Source of the DNA: Prevotellaceae bacterium
GTDB taxonomy: Bacteria; Bacteroidota; Bacteroidia; Bacteroidales; UBA932
Direction: 5' to 3'
NCBI GenBank assembly: GCA_031257655.1
Contig: JAIROF010000233.1
Location: forward strand, 1-24,553
DNA length: 24,553 bases
In this document: positions 8,195 through 14,507 of the stretch, in pieces
Layout: every line of letters begins with the position of its first letter
How positions within the stretch are numbered: the first letter of the stretch is position 1
The notes under the pieces: model-generated
The model's database searches: none
Told to the model about the DNA's origin: nothing
What the model saw: the letters and a program-made list of their open reading frames with translations, nothing else
Made by a program: the position numbers and the translations under genes

Positions 8195-8201
8195 CAAAAG
8201 T
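8188..8201. promoter_or_regulatory. Palindromic candidate operator over the tetR promoter
   Basis: ACTTTTGCAAAAGT is a perfect 14-bp palindrome covering seven bases of the -7 box. TetR-family dimers bind such symmetrical sites, often at their own promoter, so autorepression is a reasonable inference. The position is seen directly; the binding is not. Confidence 0.4.
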
Positions 8202-8244
8202 TAATCGGATTATTAAATAGAGAAATTAAACCACGGAATTAAAC

Positions 8245-8886
8245 ATGCCTGCCAACAACCATACCGCTACAGAGCAAGCGATTTTAAAAGCCGCCGAAGA
8301 GGTGTTTTTGAGCAAAGGATTTATCATGGCAAAGACGGCGGATATTGCCAAGCTTGCGGGGGTAAATCAGGCGTTGCTGCACTACTATTTTCGCACGAAA
8401 GAAAACTTGTTTGAGGCGGTATTTGCGCAAAAAATAAAGCACCTCATGTCCATCATCTACGACGTGCTGGGAAGCGACATCCCGCTGATGGAAAAAATTA
8501 AGGTGCAGGTAGAAACACAGTTCGACTTTTTGCTGAGCAACCCCAAGCTGCCCTTTGTGGTCATCAGCGAAATAGCCCGCGTGCCCCAGCGTACCGAAAG
8601 CTTCAGGGCAATGGTAAGCCAGCAGGTGACGAAGATAATCGAAAAGCTGCAGGCCGAGCTGGATGAGGCGCACAGCGAGGGAAAAATCCGCAAAACATCG
8701 GCCCTCGATTTGATGATAAGCGCCATTTCGCAAAACGTTTTCCTTTTTTTGGCGCATCCCATTTTTCAGGCGTTGACGAACATGTCCGATGAGGATTTTG
8801 AAAAGTTCGTAGCGCACAGAAAGCAGGAAAACGTTGCTTTCATCCTGAACAGCCTGAGACCGGAGGAATTGAGAGTTGAGAATTGA
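8245..8886 (+). CDS. TetR/AcrR-family transcriptional regulator
   Basis: The product is a 213-aa repressor-type DNA-binding protein. The N-terminal domain (about residues 8-56) has the family layout: EQAILKAAEEVFLSKGF, then a helix-turn-helix TADIAKLAGVNQALLHYYF (31-49), then TKENLFEAV. The C-terminal half is a helical ligand-binding and dimerisation domain with no recognisable ligand signature. It stands immediately upstream of a complete TolC/HlyD/ABC export locus and probably controls it. The last residues (ELRVEN) and the stop codon are read from a heptanucleotide repeat array, so the natural C-terminus may have been altered by expansion of the array. Confidence 0.92.
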   Translation: MPANNHTATEQAILKAAEEVFLSKGFIMAKTADIAKLAGVNQALLHYYFRTKENLFEAVFAQKIKHLMSIIYDVLGSDIPLMEKIKVQVETQFDFLLSNPKLPFVVISEIARVPQRTESFRAMVSQQVTKIIEKLQAELDEAHSEGKIRKTSALDLMISAISQNVFLFLAHPIFQALTNMSDEDFEKFVAHRKQENVAFILNSLRPEELRVEN

Positions 8887-8933
8887 GAATTGAGAATTGA
8901 GAATTGAGAGTTGAGAATTGAGAGTTGAGAGTT
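8871..8933. repeat. Heptanucleotide tandem array (GAGAATT/GAGAGTT)n
   Basis: Nine consecutive 7-nt units follow one another in the order GAGAGTT, GAGAATT four times, GAGAGTT, GAGAATT, then GAGAGTT twice. The tetR stop codon (8884-8886) lies across the second and third units. A period of 7 is not a multiple of 3, so copy-number change would alter the reading frame near the end of tetR. Confidence 0.9.
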
Positions 8934-8969
8934 GAGGGCTATACTGTATGCTGGTATATTTTGTGGACA

Positions 8970-8994
8970 GGCTGCGCCGAGTTCCGCTTCGCTC
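8970..8994 (+). repeat. Dispersed 25-nt repeat, copy 2
   Basis: This segment starts GGCTGCGCCGAGTTCC and matches 6045-6069 (minus strand) at 22 of 25 positions. It forms the left arm of the stem-loop at 8978-9060. Confidence 0.5.
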
Positions 8995-9060
8995 CAATTC
9001 CCCGCAGGGAATTAATAACCCGCATTGCGCCCTGCCTAAACCGGAGCGAAGCGGAGCTCG
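8978..9060. repeat. Large stem-loop between tetR and the TolC gene
   Basis: The 18-nt arms at 8978-8995 and 9043-9060 pair with one G-T type difference. The loop contains a smaller hairpin, AATTCCC / GGGAATT (8996-9002 with 9007-9013). No T-run follows, so a simple intrinsic terminator is unlikely. It may be a dispersed palindromic element or affect read-through from tetR into the export genes. Confidence 0.65.
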
Positions 9061-9161
9061 CGAACACCTTTAAAAATAAAAAAAGGTGAGCAAAGGCAGG
9101 ACTTGACCAGCAGCTAAGAATATCGCTAATATCATTGAACATCTATACAGCAAGTAAAATT

Positions 9162-10502
9162 ATGGGAACAGCATCAAAAAAAAGTAGCTATCGCTTGAGG
9201 AGGAATGATTACCAGTGGCTTTTTGCAAGCTGTGGGGCGATTTTTGCGCTTTTGTGCAGCGCCTCGCTCAAGGCGCACCCGCCTGTCACGCTGGAGCAGT
9301 GCAGGGCGCGGGCGCAGGCGTGCTACCCCCTGGCAAGGCAGCGCGGGCTGGTCGAAAGCGCCCTAAAGCTCAACCTCTCTAACCTCAACAGGGGCTACCT
9401 GCCGCAGGTTTCGCTGGCGGCTAAGGCGTCATACCAGTCGGATGTAACGCAAATCCCGATAGATTTTTCCGACATCCCCGGCCTGAGCGCCATCAGCATC
9501 CCCAGCCTGAGCAAAGAGCAGTACGGCGCAACGCTGGACGTAACCCAGGTGCTGTGGGACGGAGGCGCCATCAGCGCACAGAAAAAAACGGCTATGGCGG
9601 GGGCAGCGCTCGAAGCGCGGCAGCTGGAGGCCGAAATGTACGCCCTCAACGAAAAGGTCAACCAGCTCTACTTCGGCATCCTGCTGGCCGACGAGCAGCT
9701 CCGGCAAAGCGACCTGCTGGCGGAGGAGCTGCGCCGCAGCTACGACCGCACGCTCAGCTGCATCGAAAACGGGGTTGCCGGACACGCCGACTTGGACGCC
9801 GTAAAAGTCGAGCAGCTCAACCTCAGCCAGCGGCAAGCGCAGCTACGGGGCGGCAAAAAGGCCTGCTGCGAAATGCTCGCATCCCTGACGCTGACGCCAG
9901 ACAGCGCCTTCCTCACCCTCCAAAAACCCGCAGACGACTTGCCGCTGCTCCTGCAAACGGACAGCCTCCCCGGCCTCCTGCTGCTCAACGCGCAAAGCGC
10001 CTGCCTCGACGCGCAAAAAGACAACATCCGGGCGGCGTCGCTCCCCAAGCTGGGCGTTTTTGTGCAGGGCGGCTACGGAAAACCGGGGCTTGACATGCTG
10101 AGCAACGACATCGCCCCGTTTTACATCGCCGGCGCACGGCTCGCTTGGAGCCTTGGCAGCCTCTACACGCAGGCCAACGAGCGAAAAAAGCTGGAGGTCA
10201 AGAAAGCGGCGGTGGCGCTGCAAACCGAGGCCTACCTGCTCAACCTCAACATCCAAAAGGCGCAGCTGACGGAAACCATACAGAGCATTCGCGACATGAT
10301 CAAAATGGACGACGACATTATTGCCCTGCGCGAAAGCGTGAAGAAAGCGGCGGAAGCGAAGGTGGAAAACGGAACGCTTAGCGTAGCGGAGCTCCTGCGC
10401 GACGTTACCGCCGAAAATCTGGCAAGGCAGGTGCGCGCTATGCACGAGGTGGAGCTGATGAAGGCCATTGCAGAGTACAGCCAGCTGCTCAACGGGCAGT
10501 GA
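9162..10502 (+). CDS. TolC-family outer membrane efflux protein
   Basis: The product is a 446-aa outer membrane channel of the OEP/TolC type, the exit duct of a tripartite exporter. A signal peptide is followed by a likely cleavage after ASLKA, and the mature part begins with VTLEQCRARAQ, typical of the first OEP repeat. Long heptad-like helices (for example residues 150-230 and 345-440) match the two coiled-coil alpha-barrel hairpins; QVSLAAKASY and GVFVQGGYGKPG mark outer-membrane strands. The frame can be extended to a TTG at 9135, but ATG 9162 gives the better signal peptide. The same ATGGGAACA context occurs at the alternative start of the next gene. The HlyD-like gene follows 56 nt downstream. 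There is no lipobox. Confidence 0.9.
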   Translation: MGTASKKSSYRLRRNDYQWLFASCGAIFALLCSASLKAHPPVTLEQCRARAQACYPLARQRGLVESALKLNLSNLNRGYLPQVSLAAKASYQSDVTQIPIDFSDIPGLSAISIPSLSKEQYGATLDVTQVLWDGGAISAQKKTAMAGAALEARQLEAEMYALNEKVNQLYFGILLADEQLRQSDLLAEELRRSYDRTLSCIENGVAGHADLDAVKVEQLNLSQRQAQLRGGKKACCEMLASLTLTPDSAFLTLQKPADDLPLLLQTDSLPGLLLLNAQSACLDAQKDNIRAASLPKLGVFVQGGYGKPGLDMLSNDIAPFYIAGARLAWSLGSLYTQANERKKLEVKKAAVALQTEAYLLNLNIQKAQLTETIQSIRDMIKMDDDIIALRESVKKAAEAKVENGTLSVAELLRDVTAENLARQVRAMHEVELMKAIAEYSQLLNGQ

Positions 10503-10558
10503 AGCGGTTTCACGAAAATAAGCACCGAAAATGAAGCACCAAAAAGGAGGCTACGAAA

Positions 10559-11584
10559 ATGGAGTACCTAAAAATAAAAAAACAGCAAATTATGGGAACA
10601 ACAGGAGCAATCGTAAGCGGCAATCGGCTGCGGAAGAAAGGCAATCGGCTGCGGAAGAAAGGCAACCACCGGCGGCCAGCCGTCGGGCGTTGGCTGATGC
10701 CGGCGCTGCTGCTTGCGGCGGCGTGCAGCGGAAGGCTGCAAAAGTACGACGCCACAGGCGTATTTGAGGCTACGGAGGTGGTAGTATCGGCGGAGGCTAC
10801 CGGCAAGCTGCTTTGGTTTGACGTAGAGGAGGGCATGCTCCTGCAAGCCAACCTGCCGGTGGGCTGCGTGGACACCGCGCAGCTTTGCCTCCAGCGCCGG
10901 CAGGTGCAGGCGCGCATCAAGGCAGCGCAGAGCCGGCGCGTGGACATACCCGTTCAAACAGCCGCCCTTGAGCAGCAGGTGGCCACCGCAAAAAATGAGC
11001 TGCGGCGCTTTGAAAACCTCCTGAAATCCGACGCCGCCACCCAAAAGCAGGTGGACGACCTCCGCGCTCAGGCAGCGCTGCTCGAAAAGCAGCTCGCCGC
11101 GCAAAAGTCGGCAATGGAAACGGCCAACAGGGGCGTTGCCAACGAAACGCTTGCGCTCAAAGCCCAGCTCGAGCAGCTCGACGACCAGCTGAAAAAGTGC
11201 GCCGTCGCAAGCCCAATAGCGGGAACGGTGCTCACAAAATACGCCCAGCAAGGCGAGCTGGTGGCAACGGGAAAAGCGCTCTTTAAGGCGGCCAACTTGG
11301 AGTGCATGACCCTCCGAGCCTACATCTCCTCAAGCCAGCTTACGCAGCTCAAAATCGGGCAGCCCGTCAACGTGTTTGCCGATTTTGGCGAAAAAGACGC
11401 CAAAGCCTACAGCGGCGCCATCACCTGGATTTCCGACAAGGCTGAGTTCACCCCAAAAACCATCCAAACGCGCGACGAGCGCGCCAACTTGGTTTACGCC
11501 ATAAAAATTGCCGTCAAAAACGACGGATACATCAAGCGGGGAATGTACGGAGAGGTGGATTTTCAATTAGGAATTGCCATGTAG
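10559..11584 (+). CDS. HlyD-family membrane fusion lipoprotein (ABC exporter adaptor)
   Basis: This 341-aa periplasmic adaptor links the ABC permeases to the TolC-like duct. A lipoprotein signal core ends in LAAAC (Cys56), preceded by an unusually long, basic n-region. Barrel/lipoyl half-motifs lie at about 67-95 (ATGKLLWFDVEEG) and 214-247 (ASPIAGTVLTKYAQQGELV), with a coiled-coil hairpin between them (about 111-213). The C-terminal TIQTRDERANLVYAIKI motif is typical of YbhG-like adaptors paired with ABC-2 exporters. A strong Shine-Dalgarno AGGAGG lies 8 nt before ATG 10559. An alternative start is ATG 10592 (MGTTGA). The n-region includes a 21-bp tandem duplication (10621-10662). The stop is followed at once by a GC-rich hairpin. 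Confidence 0.92.
   Translation: MEYLKIKKQQIMGTTGAIVSGNRLRKKGNRLRKKGNHRRPAVGRWLMPALLLAAACSGRLQKYDATGVFEATEVVVSAEATGKLLWFDVEEGMLLQANLPVGCVDTAQLCLQRRQVQARIKAAQSRRVDIPVQTAALEQQVATAKNELRRFENLLKSDAATQKQVDDLRAQAALLEKQLAAQKSAMETANRGVANETLALKAQLEQLDDQLKKCAVASPIAGTVLTKYAQQGELVATGKALFKAANLECMTLRAYISSSQLTQLKIGQPVNVFADFGEKDAKAYSGAITWISDKAEFTPKTIQTRDERANLVYAIKIAVKNDGYIKRGMYGEVDFQLGIAM
10621..10662 (+). repeat. 21-bp tandem duplication inside the HlyD gene
   Basis: Two perfect copies of a 21-bp unit starting CAATCGGCTGCGGAAG lie back to back, in frame, and encode a doubled NRLRKKG block in the basic n-region ahead of the lipoprotein signal core. The frame is kept. Confidence 0.9.
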
Positions 11585-11603
11585 GGGCGGGGTTCGCCCG
11601 CCC
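11585..11603. repeat. GC-rich hairpin after the HlyD stop
   Basis: GGGCGGG and CCCGCCC form a perfect 7-bp stem with a 5-nt loop (GTTCG), starting next to the stop codon. No T-run follows. It may stabilise the mRNA end or be a dispersed repeat. Confidence 0.55.
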
Positions 11604-11606
11604 AAT

Positions 11607-11660
11607 TGTGCAATCGCTGCAATCCGTGCAATCTGTGCAATCTGTGCAATCTGTGCAATC
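11607..11660. repeat. 9-bp tandem repeat (TGTGCAATC)n
   Basis: Six 9-bp units run in a row; units 1, 4, 5 and 6 are identical and units 2 and 3 differ by one or two bases. A degraded seventh unit follows. The array lies in the 157-nt gap between the HlyD and first ABC ATPase genes. A small frame across it (11606-11830) reads as repeated Cys-Asn-Leu and is not regarded as a gene. Confidence 0.85.
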
Positions 11661-11741
11661 TGTGGATCATTATACCCACTGCGAAACATCAGCTTCTAAA
11701 ACTCCAAAAAATCGATAACTCAAAAACCCGAACCCCGAGCA

Positions 11742-12662
11742 ATGTCACCCCAACACACCCCTACCATCAGCAGCCAAGGGCTCTGCAAGCGCTACGGAAA
11801 GGTCGAGGCGCTGCGCAGCGCTTCGCTTGAGGTGGAGCGCGGCGAAATATTTGGGCTTATTGGCCCCGACGGCGCCGGAAAGAGCACGCTCCTCCGCATT
11901 CTCGCCACCCTGCTTCGCGCCGACAGCGGGCAGGCCGCCGTAGAGGGGCTGGACGTTGTGCGCGATTTCCGCGCCATTCGCAGCCGACTTGGCTACATGC
12001 CCGGCCGCTTTTCGCTTTATCAGGACTTGAGCGTAGAGGAAAACCTGAACTTCTTTGCCGCGATATTCAGCGTTGCCGTTCGCGAAAGCTACCCGCTGAT
12101 ATGGGATATTTACCGGCGGCTGGAGCCGTTCAGAAGGCGGCGTGCCGGCAAGCTGTCGGGCGGAATGAAGCAGAAGCTGGCGCTCTGCTGCGCCCTCATC
12201 CACAAGCCCTCCGTGCTGCTGCTGGACGAGCCTACAACCGGCGTCGACCCCATTTCGCGCAAGGAGTTTTGGGAGATCCTGGCGCAGCTGCGGCGGCAAA
12301 ACATGGCGATTGTGGTCGCCACCCCCTACATGGACGAAGCGCTGCGCTGCGACAGAATCGCCCTGATGAAGGAAGGAGCTTTCCTCAAAATCGAAACCCC
12401 GAAGAACATCATCAGCCGCTTTCCGCAAACGCTCTGGTCGGTGCAGGGAGACCCAATGTACAGGCTGCTAACGGATTTGAGGCGCCACGAGGACATCATT
12501 TCCGCCTACGCCTTTGGCGATGCGCACCATGTAGCGGTGAGGAGCGGGCGAATTTCCACGCTACAGCTCGCAGAAAACCTCAAAACGCTACGCTACGCCA
12601 ACGTCGAAGTAAAAGAAATTCAGCCAACCATCGAAGACTGTTATATAATGGTTAATGGTTAA
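11742..12662 (+). CDS. ABC transporter ATPase 1 (YbhF-type N-half, partly degenerate motifs)
   Basis: This 306-aa cytoplasmic ATPase belongs to the exporter locus. Walker A is GPDGAGKS (41-48), the signature LSGGM is at 136-140, and Walker B is VLLLDE with Glu161. At the Q-loop the residue is Gly88 (YMPGRFSLY), and at the H-loop it is Pro193 (ATPYMDEA) where His is usual. It resembles the first nucleotide-binding domain of YbhF/RbbA-like tandem ATPases; the second domain is encoded separately at 13657. A C-terminal extension of about 80 residues follows the ATPase core. The C-terminus MVNG and the stop codon come from a GGTTAAT heptamer array, so the original end of the gene may have been replaced. 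Confidence 0.92.
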   Translation: MSPQHTPTISSQGLCKRYGKVEALRSASLEVERGEIFGLIGPDGAGKSTLLRILATLLRADSGQAAVEGLDVVRDFRAIRSRLGYMPGRFSLYQDLSVEENLNFFAAIFSVAVRESYPLIWDIYRRLEPFRRRRAGKLSGGMKQKLALCCALIHKPSVLLLDEPTTGVDPISRKEFWEILAQLRRQNMAIVVATPYMDEALRCDRIALMKEGAFLKIETPKNIISRFPQTLWSVQGDPMYRLLTDLRRHEDIISAYAFGDAHHVAVRSGRISTLQLAENLKTLRYANVEVKEIQPTIEDCYIMVNG

Positions 12663-12958
12663 CGGTTAATGGTTAATGGGCTGACGCACGACATTCGCTG
12701 TCATCCATCATTTGGCGTCAACCCCAATTAAACATTAATCAGGTGTTAGGCACAAGCACATCAAGTATCAAGTATCAAGTATTAAGTAATAAGTGTTAAG
12801 TGTTAAGTAATAAGTATCAAGTTCACGCATTAGGCATTAATCGTTAGTCCGGCGTAAGCCCATTAACCGTTAACCATTAACCATTAACCATTAATCATTA
12901 GTCCGGCGTAAGCCCATTAACCGTTAACCATTAACCATTAATCATTAAAAATTAATTA
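12650..12958. repeat. Composite heptamer/inverted-repeat element, copy 1
   Basis: The order of parts is as follows. Four GGTTAAT units (12650-12677, one variant) come first, then a 91-bp core starting GGGCTGACGCACG (12678-12768). Next is a heptamer array of AAGTATC/AAGTAAT/AAGTGTT type, then TTCACGCATTAGGC. Two rounds of TTAGTCCGGCGTAAGCCC with ATTAACC-type units close the element. The ATTAACC units at the right are inverted copies of the GGTTAAT units at the left. The core matches copy 2 at 88 of 91 positions. The element begins inside the ABC ATPase 1 gene and ends 2 nt before the GTG of the four-helix-bundle gene. Confidence 0.9.
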
Positions 12959-12960
12959 TC

Positions 12961-13315
12961 GTGAAGACAAAACAGAACATTTTGAAAGAAAAGAGTTTTA
13001 AGTTTGCGGTAAGGGTTGTAAATTTATACAAGCATTTGTGTGATGAGAAAAAGGAGTTTGTTTTATCCAAGCAAACTTTGCGCAGCGGCACGTCGATAGC
13101 CGCTATGGTGCGCGAGGCGGAGCATTCGGAAAGCAAAGCAGACTTTATCCACAAAATGGCCATTGCCCAAAAAGAAATCAACGAAACCATGGTTAGAGCT
13201 ATTGTGCGCAACAGAATTTTTGTCGGACAAAGAGTTTGACAGCATCAACAGCGATGCTATAGAGCTAATAAAAATACTCACAACCAGCATCAAAACCGCC
13301 AAGAGTAATGGTTAA
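12961..13315 (+). pseudogene. Four-helix-bundle protein (23S rRNA intervening-sequence family), frameshifted
   Basis: The N-terminal frame starts at GTG 12961 and reads KEKSFKFAVRVVNLYKHL, then LRSGTSIAAMVREAEHSESKADF, a clear match to the S23/four-helix-bundle family of about 120 aa. It runs to about 13191 (KEINETM), where a family member would continue with YWLELL. Here about 5 nt are missing, and the rest continues in another frame from 13193: LELLCATEFLSDKEFDS, ending KTAKSNG with a stop at 13313-13315. The first frame alone stops early at 13237-13239 after an unrelated tail. The protein family is related to Avd of diversity-generating retroelements; its function as a free-standing gene is not established. 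The final Asn-Gly and stop lie at and in the first GGTTAAT unit of repeat copy 2. Confidence 0.85.
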
Positions 13316-13652
13316 TGGTTAATGGTTAATGGTTAATGGTTAATGGTTAATGGTTAATGGTTAATGGGCTGACGCACGACATTCGCTGTCATCCATCATT
13401 TGGCGTCAAACCCAATCAAACATTAATCAGGTATTAGGCACAAGCACATCAAGTATTAAGTAATAAGTATTAAGTAATAAGTAATAAGTATCAAGTTCAC
13501 GCATTAAGCATTAAGCATTAAGCATTAAGCATTAATCGTTAGTCCGGCGTAAGCCCATTAACCGTTAACCATTAACCATTAACCATTAACCATTAATCGT
13601 TAGTCCGGCGTCAGCCCATTAACCATTAACCGTTAACCATTAACCATTAAAA
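13310..13652. repeat. Composite heptamer/inverted-repeat element, copy 2
   Basis: The order of parts is the same as in copy 1. Eight perfect GGTTAAT units (13310-13365) precede the 91-bp core (13366-13456), a heptamer array of AAGTATT/AAGTAAT type, and an AGCATTA array (about 13502-13536). Two rounds of TTAGTCCGGCGT(A/C)AGCCC with ATTAACC units close it. A perfect 24-bp inverted repeat bounds the middle (13352-13375 with 13608-13631). The element ends 4 nt before the start codon of ABC ATPase 2. Confidence 0.9.
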
Positions 13653-13656
13653 AAAG

Positions 13657-14382
13657 ATGCATGCTATTTTTACAGAAAACCTCACCAAGCGTTTTGGGAG
13701 CTTCACGGCGGTGGACAGCATTACGTTTGGCGTAGAGCGGGGAGAAATTTTCGGATTTCTGGGCGCCAACGGCGCGGGAAAAACCACCGCCATGCGCATG
13801 CTGTGCGGGTTGAGCAGGCCCACTTCGGGCAAGGGCGTGGTGGCGGGCTACGACGTTGCCCGCGAGCCGGAAAGGGTAAAGCGGAGCATTGGCTACATGA
13901 GCCAAAAGTTTTCGCTGTACGAAGATTTGAAGGTATGGGAAAACATCCGCCTGTTTGGCGGAATTTACGGCATGGGCAACAAGCTGATTGCCTCAAAAAC
14001 CGAGCAAACGCTTGCCCATCTCGGCTTTGAGGCGGAGCGCAACACGCTGGTAAAAGCCTTGCCCTTGGGCTGGAAGCAGAAGCTGGCCTTTTCGGTGGCC
14101 ATTTTCCACGAGCCGGAGGTAGTATTTCTCGACGAGCCTACCGGAGGCGTTGACCCCGCTACGCGCCGCATGTTTTGGGAGATGATCTATCAGGCGGCGG
14201 AGCGCGGCGTCACCGTTTTTGTAACCACCCACTACATGGACGAAGCCGAGTACTGCGACCGCATCTCCATCATGGTCGACGGGCGAATTGCGGCGCTCGA
14301 CGCCCCGAAAAACCTGCGCCGGAGCCTCAACGCCCCCAACATGGACGCCGTGTTTCAGCGCGTAGTGGAGCGCCGACCGTAA
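13657..14382 (+). CDS. ABC transporter ATPase 2 (YbhF-type C-half)
   Basis: This 241-aa ATPase is the partner of the one at 11742. Walker A is GANGAGKT (36-43), the Q-loop Gln83 is present (YMSQKFSLYEDL), Walker B is VVFLDE with Glu160, and the H-loop His192 is present (VTTHYMDEAEYCDRI). The signature is LPLGW (135-139) instead of LSGGQ, as in the second domains of YbhF/RbbA-like ATPases. The motifs missing in each subunit are complementary, which supports heterodimer formation. The start codon follows repeat copy 2 by 4 nt, so its own upstream signals are repeat-derived. The first permease gene begins 125 nt downstream, after a CACAGCG-rich stretch. Confidence 0.93.
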   Translation: MHAIFTENLTKRFGSFTAVDSITFGVERGEIFGFLGANGAGKTTAMRMLCGLSRPTSGKGVVAGYDVAREPERVKRSIGYMSQKFSLYEDLKVWENIRLFGGIYGMGNKLIASKTEQTLAHLGFEAERNTLVKALPLGWKQKLAFSVAIFHEPEVVFLDEPTGGVDPATRRMFWEMIYQAAERGVTVFVTTHYMDEAEYCDRISIMVDGRIAALDAPKNLRRSLNAPNMDAVFQRVVERRP

Positions 14383-14507
14383 CCGCCCCAAATCGCCGGC
14401 AGGAAAATCGCCAACATGAATCGCAACACAGCGCACAGCGCACAGCGCCATCGCGCCACAGCGCGCAGCACAAAAGCAATATTAAACCAACAAAAAAAAC
14501 CACAGCC

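Larger units (their letters stand above)
7825..8244. other. Divergent intergenic region
   Basis: These 420 nt separate the minus-strand hypothetical gene from tetR on the plus strand. They contain a promoter candidate for each direction (7947-7976 minus, 8164-8194 plus) and the palindrome at 8188-8201. I see no gene in the remainder. Confidence 0.6.

Noticed and set aside
8284..8997. 237-aa minus-strand frame with repeated NSQLSIL-type residues
   Set aside because: It is antisense to tetR, and its N-terminal part is simply the translated GAGAATT heptamer array.
11606..11830. 74-aa frame with repeated Cys-Asn-Leu
   Set aside because: It is the translation of the 9-bp tandem repeat, and it overlaps the start of ABC ATPase 1 in another frame.
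12961..13315. 23S rRNA gene interrupted by an intervening sequence
   Set aside because: The protein family is right, but the flanking DNA is heptamer repeat, not 23S rRNA.
12650..13652. CRISPR array
   Set aside because: The repeats are contiguous 7-nt units without spacers of regular length, and there are no cas genes.
14175..14507. N-terminal extension of ABC-2 permease 1
   Set aside because: It lies inside the ATPase 2 gene in another frame and has low-complexity basic composition. The family start is at 14508.
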